Positions 1 through 6,160 of a stretch of 8,750 bases of DNA are shown here, piece after piece. Where the stretch lies: NCBI GenBank assembly GCA_018828825.1, contig JAHJUV010000053.1:1-8750 (forward strand). The letters are read 5' to 3'. The notes beneath the pieces are model-generated. The model searched no databases. It was not told the DNA's origin and saw nothing but the letters and a program-made list of their open reading frames with translations. Within the stretch, counting starts at the first letter, position 1; each line of letters starts with the position of its first letter. Source of the DNA: Planctomycetota bacterium. Its GTDB lineage: Bacteria > Planctomycetota > Phycisphaerae > Sedimentisphaerales > UBA12454. The translations under genes were made by a program, and so were the position numbers.

Positions 1-468
1 AGAGACGATATGTTCGACGGCGCAGGATGCATTGTTACGAAAGACGATAGGACGAAAGATTCGGCGGTAAAAATAATGCAAAAATTCTGGTCGCTGCTCG
101 GCTGCCGAGTTAGTGTAATGAGGGTTCGAGAGCACGACAGGGTTCTGGGGCTGGTAAGTCATTTGCCGCACGCGGCGGCGGCGGCGCTGCTGAACGCTTG
201 CAGACTGAAAGATTTGAAATTCTGCGGCAAAGGCTTTATGGACACTTCGAGAATTGCATCAGGGCCGGCGAATATATGGGCGGATATTTTCTATACTAAT
301 CCCAAAAATATTTGCAGAGAAATCGATGTGTTAATCAGGGAACTTGTCAAAATCAAAACAGCAATTAGACATAGAGACAAAAATAAAATTGAAAAACTGC
401 TTGAACGGGCACGTGAAAAACGAGCCAGGCTTATGAAACACAAGGTATCGAAGAAGGAAATACAGTGA
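1..468 (+). CDS. tyrA: Prephenate dehydrogenase (TyrA), C-terminal part, truncated by window edge
   Basis: TyrA converts prephenate to 4-hydroxyphenylpyruvate with NAD(P) in cytosolic tyrosine synthesis. Only the C-terminal helical dimerisation domain is present. The reading frame is open to base 1 (Arg-Asp-Asp before the Met at 10), so the gene starts upstream and the Met at 10 is internal. Recognisable family motifs are the His-Asp before the helix (about 133-138), SHLPH (157-171) followed by an Ala-rich helix, and a GFMDTSRIASG-type segment with a downstream Trp-x-Asp-Ile and Asn. The NAD-binding Rossmann domain is outside the window. The tail after about 370 is Lys/Arg-rich and charged, probably helical, as in many TyrA C-termini. 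The TGA stop overlaps the purL GTG start by 4 nt, suggesting translational coupling in an operon of otherwise unrelated pathways. A bifunctional chorismate mutase or AroA fusion upstream cannot be excluded. Confidence 0.88.
   Translation, partial: RDDMFDGAGCIVTKDDRTKDSAVKIMQKFWSLLGCRVSVMRVREHDRVLGLVSHLPHAAAAALLNACRLKDLKFCGKGFMDTSRIASGPANIWADIFYTNPKNICREIDVLIRELVKIKTAIRHRDKNKIEKLLERAREKRARLMKHKVSKKEIQ
454..468 (+). promoter_or_regulatory. purL ribosome binding site and GTG start overlapping the tyrA stop
   Basis: AAGGA at 454-458 lies 6 nt before the GTG at 465-467. The tyrA TGA occupies 466-468, giving a GTGA overlap. The good spacing decides the purL start and suggests that ribosomes finishing tyrA re-initiate on purL. 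Confidence 0.7.
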
Positions 469-3359
469 AACAGTGGCGTTTTGAGGTTTTCAGCCGCCCC
501 GCCACTTCAGGTGCAGGCAGCGACGACGCAGGCGGCAGGGATGTTCTTGGGGATATCAAAGAACTGGGGATAGATACTGTACAGCAGGTTCAGTCGGCAA
601 GAGTGTTCCTGGTTGAGGGCGATTTCGACGAGGTATTCGCAAAGCGAATCGGGGGCGAACTGCTTGCTGACCCGGTATGCGAGAATTTTTACATTGGTAA
701 AAGTACGGCGCCAGCCGGTCTTGCAAAAGCTACCATAATAGAAATTCATCTCAAAAGCGGCGTTACGGACCCTGTGGCCGAGTCGGTTATGACGGCTATC
801 GGCGATATGGGTAAAAGCTGTCAAACTGTCAGGACCGCGCGAAAATATATTCTCTTCGGTGAGATTAACGATAAGCAGCTTAAGAAAATCGTCCGCAGAC
901 TTTCGAACGATTGCATCGAAGTGGTTGTCATCGGTACTAATGCCGAGCCGCCCAGTCCGCATCTTGGGCAATACGAACTCGAACTTAAAACGGTCGATAT
1001 AACGAAACTGGGCGAACAGCAGCTTGTCGAGTTGAGCAAGAAAATGGATTTGTTCCTCAATGCCGTTGAGATGAAAACTATACAGGATTATTTCAAGTCG
1101 CTGGGCAGAGAACCCACGGATATCGAACTTGAGGCATTGGCTCAAACGTGGAGCGAACACTGCGTTCATAAAACTCTTAAGAGCAGCGTCGATTTCGATT
1201 TCGACGGCGAAAAGATTCATTTCGATAATCTTATAAAAGAGACCGTCTTCGGCGCGACGAAACAGCTTAATAAAGAATGGTGCATAAGCGTTTTCAAAGA
1301 TAATGCGGGCGTGATAGAATTCGATGATACAGACGCTATTTGTTTCAAAGTCGAAACGCACAATCATCCATCGGCGCTTGACCCTTACGGCGGAGCGGCA
1401 ACGGGTATCGGCGGAGTTTTGCGCGACCCGATGGGGACCGGCCTTGGCGCAAAACCGATTGCCAATACAGATATATTTTGTTTTGCCGAGCCTGATAAAA
1501 GTTTTGACGAAATTCCGAGAGGCGTTCTGCATCCAAAACGAATCGCCAAAGGCGTTGTCGCAGGTGTTCGTGATTACGGAAACAGGATGGGAATACCGAC
1601 GGTCAACGGGGCGATATTTTTTGACGACAGGTATCTGGGCAATCCGCTGGTGTTCTGCGGCAATATAGGCATTATGCCGAGGGATAAATGCTTCGGCAAG
1701 GTTTCCGGAGGCGAGCTTGTTATGGTTGTTGGCGGAAGAACGGGCAGAGACGGCATACACGGCGCGACATTTTCAAGCGGGGCTTTGACGGGCGAACACG
1801 AAACTGTTTTTTCACATGCTGTGCAGATTGGAAACGCAATCACTGAAAAGAAAACGCTCGATACACTTCTGCGGGCAAGGGAGCAGGGATTGTACAGCGC
1901 GATTACAGATTGCGGAGCGGGCGGGTTGAGCAGCGCGGTCGGCGAAATGGGGGCCGAGCTTGGCGCGGAAGTCGAACTTGAAAAAGTGCCGCTCAAATAC
2001 GCAGGACTTTCATATACTGAAATCTGGATTAGCGAAGCTCAGGAAAGAATGGTTATCGCGGTAAAGCCGGAAGAGCTTGAAAAGATAAGCAAAATATTCG
2101 CTGATGAAAATGTCGAGGCGACGGTTATCGGCAAATTCACAAACGATAAAAAACTTACATTAAAATACCAGGGCACACAGGTCGGCCAGCTCGATATGGA
2201 TTTTCTGCATAACGGTTTGCCGAAATATTCGAGAAAGGCCAACTGGAGTTCGAAGAAACTTTCAGAACCTGCCCTTGAGGCAAAAGAAAATTACAATGAC
2301 GACCTTTTAAAGGTTTTTTCAACATACAATATTGCAAGCAAGGAATGGGTCATTCGTCAATACGACCATGAAGTTCAGGGCGGGTCAGTTGTGAAGCCGC
2401 TGGGCGGGATTGCGAATGACGGGCCAAACGATGCGGCGGTAGTTCAGCCGAAATTTGATTCTGACAAAGGTATCGCTATCGGCTGCGGAATGAATCCGTT
2501 GTACGGCGATATCGACCCGTACTGGATGACGCTTGCGGGAATTGACGAGGCGATAAGAAATGTTATCTGCGTCGGGGCAAGGCCGGACAGGATTGCACTG
2601 TTGGATAATTTCTGCTGGGCGGACTGCAAAAAAGAAGAAACGCTGGGCTCTCTCGTCAGGGCGGCGCAAGCATGCTTCGATGGCGCTGTTGCGTTCGGTA
2701 CGCCGTTTATATCAGGCAAGGATTCTTTGAATAATAATTTTATCTGCGATGACGGTAAAGAAATATCGATACCGGCGACGCTGCTTATAAGTACGATGGG
2801 TATTGTTGACGATGTGAAAAAATGCGTAACAGCGGATTTGAAATCGGCAGGCAATCTGCTCTTCATAGTCGGTCTTACGAAAAATGAACTTGGCGGTTCG
2901 CATTACTATAAAATCAAGAATCAGCTTGGGGCAAATGTTCCGAAAACTGATTTAAGAACGGCAAAATTGACTGCGGAAAAGATTCACAAGGCAATAGATG
3001 CGGAATTTGTCGCAAGCTGCCATGACTGCAGCGAGGGCGGGCTTGCGGTTGCGATTTCGGAAATGGCGTTCGCGGGCGGGCTTGGAGTACTGGTAGATTT
3101 GCAAGGATTGCCTAAAACCGATGATTGTACGAGGCTGGATGCGCAGTTGTTTAGCGAATCCTGCTCAAGATATATCGTTGAGGTTCGGCCGGAGAAATTT
3201 AACGATTTTGCGAAGTTAATGCTGGGCGTTCCATTCGGCCAGATTGGGCAAGTAACCGAAGATAAAAATCTAATTATAAAGAGCAGCCTGGGCAAAACGG
3301 TCATCAATGCTTCGATTGGTGATTTGAAAGACGCCTGGCAGAGGCCCTTGAAATGGTAA
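465..3359 (+). CDS. purL: Phosphoribosylformylglycinamidine synthase, PurS-PurS-PurL fusion
   Basis: This is the synthetase subunit for step 4 of purine synthesis, making FGAM from FGAR, ATP and ammonia supplied by PurQ. It has 964 residues, against roughly 740 for the usual small PurL. The extra N-terminus holds two PurS-like units: residues about 4-78, ending in an ELLADPV-type motif, and about 88-158, with a GVTDPVAESV-type motif. A linker of about 165-230 follows. The PurL core then shows WSEHC (229-233), KVETHNHPSA (295-304), DPYGGAATG (306-314), GRTGRDGIHGATFSS (424-438), ESQ-like QER (526-528), VKPLGG (643-648), GKDSLNN (751-757) and CHDCSEGGL (852-860), so both AIRS-like halves look complete. 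There is no C-terminal glutaminase domain, and purQ follows directly. Together these match a PurS dimer covalently joined to small PurL, intermediate between the three-subunit enzyme and the large single-chain enzyme. No frameshift or missing motif was seen. Confidence 0.96.
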   Translation: MKQWRFEVFSRPATSGAGSDDAGGRDVLGDIKELGIDTVQQVQSARVFLVEGDFDEVFAKRIGGELLADPVCENFYIGKSTAPAGLAKATIIEIHLKSGVTDPVAESVMTAIGDMGKSCQTVRTARKYILFGEINDKQLKKIVRRLSNDCIEVVVIGTNAEPPSPHLGQYELELKTVDITKLGEQQLVELSKKMDLFLNAVEMKTIQDYFKSLGREPTDIELEALAQTWSEHCVHKTLKSSVDFDFDGEKIHFDNLIKETVFGATKQLNKEWCISVFKDNAGVIEFDDTDAICFKVETHNHPSALDPYGGAATGIGGVLRDPMGTGLGAKPIANTDIFCFAEPDKSFDEIPRGVLHPKRIAKGVVAGVRDYGNRMGIPTVNGAIFFDDRYLGNPLVFCGNIGIMPRDKCFGKVSGGELVMVVGGRTGRDGIHGATFSSGALTGEHETVFSHAVQIGNAITEKKTLDTLLRAREQGLYSAITDCGAGGLSSAVGEMGAELGAEVELEKVPLKYAGLSYTEIWISEAQERMVIAVKPEELEKISKIFADENVEATVIGKFTNDKKLTLKYQGTQVGQLDMDFLHNGLPKYSRKANWSSKKLSEPALEAKENYNDDLLKVFSTYNIASKEWVIRQYDHEVQGGSVVKPLGGIANDGPNDAAVVQPKFDSDKGIAIGCGMNPLYGDIDPYWMTLAGIDEAIRNVICVGARPDRIALLDNFCWADCKKEETLGSLVRAAQACFDGAVAFGTPFISGKDSLNNNFICDDGKEISIPATLLISTMGIVDDVKKCVTADLKSAGNLLFIVGLTKNELGGSHYYKIKNQLGANVPKTDLRTAKLTAEKIHKAIDAEFVASCHDCSEGGLAVAISEMAFAGGLGVLVDLQGLPKTDDCTRLDAQLFSESCSRYIVEVRPEKFNDFAKLMLGVPFGQIGQVTEDKNLIIKSSLGKTVINASIGDLKDAWQRPLKW

Positions 3360-3366
3360 TAAAGGT

Positions 3367-4152
3367 ATGACGCAAATAAATGCATTAGTTTTAAGGGCGG
3401 CAGGAATCAATTGCGATGTGGAAACACAGCACGCACTCCAGCTTGCCGGCGCCGAGGCTCAGAGAATTCACGTGAACAGGATTATCGGAAATCCGGATTT
3501 GCTTGATGGATTTCAAATTCTTGTTATTCCGGGTGGGTTCAGTTACGGCGACGACGTGGCGGCGGGCAAAATTCTTGCGAACCAGATTATTCATCATTTA
3601 GCTGACAGGCTCAGAGAGTTTATAGAGTCCGGCAAGATTGTTCTGGGTATCTGTAACGGTTTTCAGGTTCTTGTTAAAACCGGCATTTTAGGCAAAATCG
3701 AACCGGCAGGCAAACAGCAGATAACAATTACCTATAATGACAGTGGAAAGTTCGAGGACAGATGGGTTTATCTTGAGCCGTCGAGTGAAAAATGTATCTT
3801 TATCGAGCAGGGCAGAAGAATTTATCTGCCGATAGCGCACGGCGAAGGAAAAGTTGTCTTTGAAAACGAGGGTGTGTTCGAGAAAGTCAAAGCAGACGAC
3901 CGGATTGTGTTCAGATATGTCGATGAGGACGGCAACTTTGGTCCGTTCCCTGTAAATCCCAACGGTTCGACGGATTCTATCGCCGGTTTGTGTGATTCGA
4001 CCGGAAGGGTGATGGGGTTGATGCCGCACCCGGAAAGATTTGTAAGGTTTACACAGCATCCGCACTGGACGAGACTGGGAGATAAATCAAGAGCCGACGG
4101 CAGGACAATCTTCGACAACGCAGTCAAATACGTAAAGCAAAACTTTTTATAG
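3367..4152 (+). CDS. purQ: FGAM synthase glutaminase subunit PurQ
   Basis: This class I glutamine amidotransferase hydrolyses glutamine and passes ammonia to PurL in the cytosol. It has 261 residues, longer than the approximately 225 typical of Bacillus-type PurQ. The N-terminus has the family strand and an INCDVET segment (14-20), followed by an IPGGFSYGDD oxyanion-region motif (54-63). The nucleophile is Cys96 in LGICNGFQVL (93-102). The remaining catalytic dyad is His221 and Glu223 in MPHPERF (219-225). A GEGK loop follows AHGE near 158-162. The ATG is 7 nt after the purL stop. The only purine-rich run (AAGG, 3362-3365) is almost touching the ATG, so initiation probably relies on coupling to purL. 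The gene ends in TAG at a normal family position, which matters for interpreting the TAG inside darT. Confident assignment. Confidence 0.96.
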   Translation: MTQINALVLRAAGINCDVETQHALQLAGAEAQRIHVNRIIGNPDLLDGFQILVIPGGFSYGDDVAAGKILANQIIHHLADRLREFIESGKIVLGICNGFQVLVKTGILGKIEPAGKQQITITYNDSGKFEDRWVYLEPSSEKCIFIEQGRRIYLPIAHGEGKVVFENEGVFEKVKADDRIVFRYVDEDGNFGPFPVNPNGSTDSIAGLCDSTGRVMGLMPHPERFVRFTQHPHWTRLGDKSRADGRTIFDNAVKYVKQNFL

Positions 4153-4301
4153 TACTTCCACGACTACAATTCCACCGGCTGTGTTTTTAAGCTTGACTAT
4201 AAATTTCTCCATGTGGATTTGAAGAAAGGAGTCATAGGTTAATCAGTTTTCTGGTAATCTATTATACTAACAACCTGTGTTTTACCAAGATTAGGTATAC
4301 G
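4153..4301. other. Convergent intergenic gap between purQ and darG
   Basis: This gap separates two genes that face each other. I looked for a hairpin followed by a T-run and found only weak pairings, such as TGGTAA near 4252 with TTACCA near 4284 across a long loop. There is no convincing intrinsic terminator for either operon. On the - strand it contains a 21-codon ORF (4147-4212) without a ribosome binding site, discussed under findings. Confidence 0.4.
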
Positions 4302-5420
4302 TCAAATTTCCAGTTCGTTCACTTTCAACGATTCACTAAAATCAACTTTAATCCAACGCAACATACCAAGATTTCGAATAGCTGAAGCAATGGCTTGCTT
4401 TTTCTCTGGTTCATCCCAACGCGTTTTCCATTTCAAGATATCATCGTAAATTTCATTTTCAGAAACGGACTCCTTTTGCTTTTTAAGTTTTCGTATGACA
4501 AAAAAAACAGTAGTAACTTCTTCAGCTTGAGTTGTATCTTTTATACGCATAAATAAGTCACTAACCTTATCAATCTTATTTTTTAGATTTTGCACGGTGT
4601 CTTTATATTCTTTTCGAATCATTTTAAATTCCGGACCCGTTCTTAACGCCGTCATTTTGCCTAATTGCTGCTCAAATACCATATTGCTGTTAGCCATGAC
4701 CATTAAGGCTTTTTTAATATCTTGTGAGTAAGGACCATAACTTCCCTGAGTAAACCTGAAACCAAGATCAATGCCGGCTTCTTGCATTACATAACATATT
4801 TTCTGAAAAATAGTTCGGCCAACTGGCTTAACATATGGCTGTCTTTCAAGATTGTATAATACTTCAAGCACGGCAACCCATTCAGGTTTAAATCCGGCAT
4901 GTTTTTTTCCGATAATGTTTTTTGAATCGCTCGCTTTTGCTCCTGCTAGAAATTCCTCTGTTAAAAACTTTTGAGGTGTTCCAAATGGAGCATATAATTC
5001 AACTGGAATATTTACTGCCAATAATTTCTTATATATGACAGGTCCAACTACCCGCCACTCTAAACCGCCATTGCCACATCCCAAAGGAGGAAAGGCGACA
5101 GACTTGATGCCCCATTCCTTGTATTTCTCAACAAATATATCCAATCCCTTTCTGATATTATCTAGACGCGACATTGCTCGCCAGTGATCTTTGGTGGGAA
5201 AGTTAACAATTGAAACATTAAATATATCTTTGTAATGATAAGGAATGCTGAGCTTAACCTGATGGGAATTGCACAAATCTATGTATTCTTTGTACATGTC
5301 AGGGAACCGTTTCTTAAATTCCTGAGCAATACCTTTGCCCATTACACCCACACAATTTACCGTATTTACCAACGTTTGAGCTTTGGTTTCAAACATGTTG
5401 CCTATTAATACTTTTATCAT
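4302..5420 (-). CDS. darG: DarG-type antitoxin: macrodomain DNA ADP-ribosyl glycohydrolase with C-terminal DarT-binding-type domain
   Basis: DarG removes ADP-ribose that DarT places on DNA bases, and its C-terminal domain also neutralises the toxin by direct binding. Its 372 residues comprise two parts. The macrodomain is at about 1-150: IGNMF (6-10), NTVNCVGVMGKGIA (19-32) for ADP-ribose binding, NFPTKDHWR (73-81) and PPLGCGNGGL (111-120). Lys77 in FPTKDHW corresponds, from memory, to the catalytic Lys80 of Thermus DarG, so the enzyme looks active. From about 178 there is a helical domain with KICYVMQEAG (207-216) and a GSYGPYS motif (226-232), as in SocA/DUF4065-like antitoxin domains and known DarG C-termini. 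Its ATG lies 13 nt after the darT stop, with AGAGG at 5428-5432 as a plausible ribosome binding site. The order darT then darG matches known modules. Composition is AT-rich compared with the flanking genes. No damage was seen. Confidence 0.92.
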   Translation of the reverse strand: MIKVLIGNMFETKAQTLVNTVNCVGVMGKGIAQEFKKRFPDMYKEYIDLCNSHQVKLSIPYHYKDIFNVSIVNFPTKDHWRAMSRLDNIRKGLDIFVEKYKEWGIKSVAFPPLGCGNGGLEWRVVGPVIYKKLLAVNIPVELYAPFGTPQKFLTEEFLAGAKASDSKNIIGKKHAGFKPEWVAVLEVLYNLERQPYVKPVGRTIFQKICYVMQEAGIDLGFRFTQGSYGPYSQDIKKALMVMANSNMVFEQQLGKMTALRTGPEFKMIRKEYKDTVQNLKNKIDKVSDLFMRIKDTTQAEEVTTVFFVIRKLKKQKESVSENEIYDDILKWKTRWDEPEKKQAIASAIRNLGMLRWIKVDFSESLKVNELEI

Positions 5421-5433
5421 AATTAAGCCTCTA

Positions 5434-6018
5434 TTATGCGAAAAACATATCTTCGTTTATCGTAATAGATTCGTCAAATCCTGTATTTTCTAAATTTACT
5501 TTGGCTGTTTCATTAGCTACATAAGCCCCTATAATATAACAAGATTTGACACGATGTGGAACAAGAACTTCGGCACATTTTATAGATTTCTTCCTCCAAT
5601 ACTCAAAAGGATTTAAATCTGTCCAGTATTTGGCAAAAACAAGATCGAAATCAATACGATGCAATCCTTGAGGAGATTTATAAAAACTGGCGTAATCAGC
5701 GGCCGCATTGCGATCAGAAAGCACCACTTCCGAATTATTTAATATCTCCTTGTTTATTTGCAGAACACAGATGTCATCTTTTTGATTTTTACGTTTAAAC
5801 ATCATGGGATTCCTGGCACAAAAATACAGGTTTGCATATTGATGCAGCTTGTATTTTCCAACCTATTTTTTATCACGTTTATCCTGAACATCGGATAAAG
5901 AAATATCATCATGATCCAGTCTGGATGCTTGCTCATGTGATAAAATACCATGTTTCGTAATTGAGGGTATATTTTTTATCGGAATAATGCAATGCAATTC
6001 TATTACCCTATGGCTCAC
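5434..6018 (-). pseudogene. darT: DarT-type DNA ADP-ribosyltransferase toxin, interrupted by one in-frame amber codon
   Basis: DarT uses NAD+ to ADP-ribosylate DNA bases. Reading the - strand from GTG 6018 gives 194 codons in one frame to TAA at 5434-5436, broken only by TAG at 5863-5865 (codon 52). Before the stop there is an N-terminal DarT signature, NIPSITKHGILSHEQA, and a DVQDKR segment corresponding to the IQERR region of Thermus DarT. After it come LHQYANLYFCARNPMM (the family's LHDY..FYF..R.PM motif), a LSDRNAAADYASFY segment, YW..L, and KCAEVLVPH with the probable catalytic Glu at residue 150. The part after the stop alone begins at ATG 5805 with 123 residues and would usually be called hypothetical. 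GTG is chosen because a GGGGAA site ends 6 nt upstream, it overlaps a small ORF stop as GTGA, and N-terminal homology starts right after it. Frame conservation on both sides points to a single substitution. Alternatives are a sequencing error or readthrough. Confidence 0.88.
5863..5865 (-). other. In-frame amber codon inside darT
   Basis: On the - strand the codons read GAT AAA AAA TAG GTT GGA, with DarT homology in the same frame on both sides. The TAG sits between the RDKK segment and the LHQYANLYF motif. A six-A run (5866-5871) precedes it, but an indel there would have shifted the frame, so a base substitution (for example from CAG, AAG, GAG or TGG) is the simplest origin. Confidence 0.85.
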
Positions 6019-6143
6019 GACATATTCCCCACAAATTTCTCTACAGGTTTTATCTTAATCTGAAGTTTTACTTGTCCATTGTTGGCGGTATAAATAAACA
6101 CATCGGACTTTCGATTATCTTTTGCTATCATATTATATACCAT
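6015..6143 (-). CDS. Small ORF overlapping the darT start, possible gene remnant
   Basis: This is an ORF of 42 codons from ATG 6143 (38 from ATG 6131), ending in TGA at 6015-6017 that overlaps the darT GTG by GTGA. The product contains a segment reading DVFIYTANNGQVKLQIKI, followed by KPVEKFVG. The acidic-aromatic strand, turn, then alternating hydrophobic strand is reminiscent of the N-terminus of RhuM-family virulence proteins, but the following conserved part of that family is absent, so it could be a deletion remnant. It lies just 3 nt after the regulator stop and in the same frame. The predicted darTG promoter overlaps its 5' end, so from that promoter neither ATG would be in the transcript. 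It may only be translated from read-through mRNA, where it could couple to darT. Function unknown. Confidence 0.35.
   Translation of the reverse strand: MVYNMIAKDNRKSDVFIYTANNGQVKLQIKIKPVEKFVGNMS
6019..6030 (-). promoter_or_regulatory. Ribosome binding site for the darT GTG start
   Basis: GGGGAA occupies 6025-6030 on the - strand, with 6 nt (6019-6024) before the GTG at 6016-6018. It supports GTG 6018 as the original darT start. An ATG inside the spacer is in the small ORF frame and stops immediately. Confidence 0.5.
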
Positions 6144-6160
6144 ATACTATCTTATTCCAA
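6132..6160 (-). promoter_or_regulatory. Predicted sigma-70-type promoter for darTG
   Basis: On the - strand TTGGAA (6155-6160) is followed by 17 nt and a perfect TATAAT (6132-6137). The -35 box lies in the last codons of the sigma-54 regulator and the spacer contains its TAG stop. Transcription would begin near 6125, giving a leader of about 105 nt before the darT GTG. The region is AT-rich, so chance matches are possible. The spacing and the position just upstream of darT favour a real promoter. Confidence 0.5.

Noticed and set aside
172..190. GCG-type triplet run in tyrA
   Set aside because: It encodes the Ala-rich helix after SHLPH, which is a normal feature of this family, so there is no reason to call a repeat element.
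507..1760. Long antisense ORF opposite purL (417 codons)
   Set aside because: It lies wholly within purL, has no recognisable domain, and its composition is that of a mirrored coding frame.
4236..4295. Possible bidirectional terminator hairpin in the purQ-darG gap
   Set aside because: The only pairings are about 6 bp with loops over 25 nt, and there is no GC-rich stem followed by a T-run.
5811..5830. TGGCAC resembling a sigma-54 -24 element
   Set aside because: The matching -12 GC element at the correct spacing is missing, and the site sits inside darT on the opposite strand.
5863..5875. Transcriptional slippage or frameshifting at the six-A run to bypass the darT TAG
   Set aside because: DarT homology is in the same frame before and after the TAG. 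A +1 or -1 shift at the A-run leads to other stops (TAA or TGA) about 20-25 codons later and misses the DarT frame.
6015..6149. Extension of the sigma-54 regulator through its TAG into the small ORF, which is in the same frame
   Set aside because: The regulator already ends at the usual distance after its Fis-type helix-turn-helix, and the following residues do not resemble any NtrC tail.
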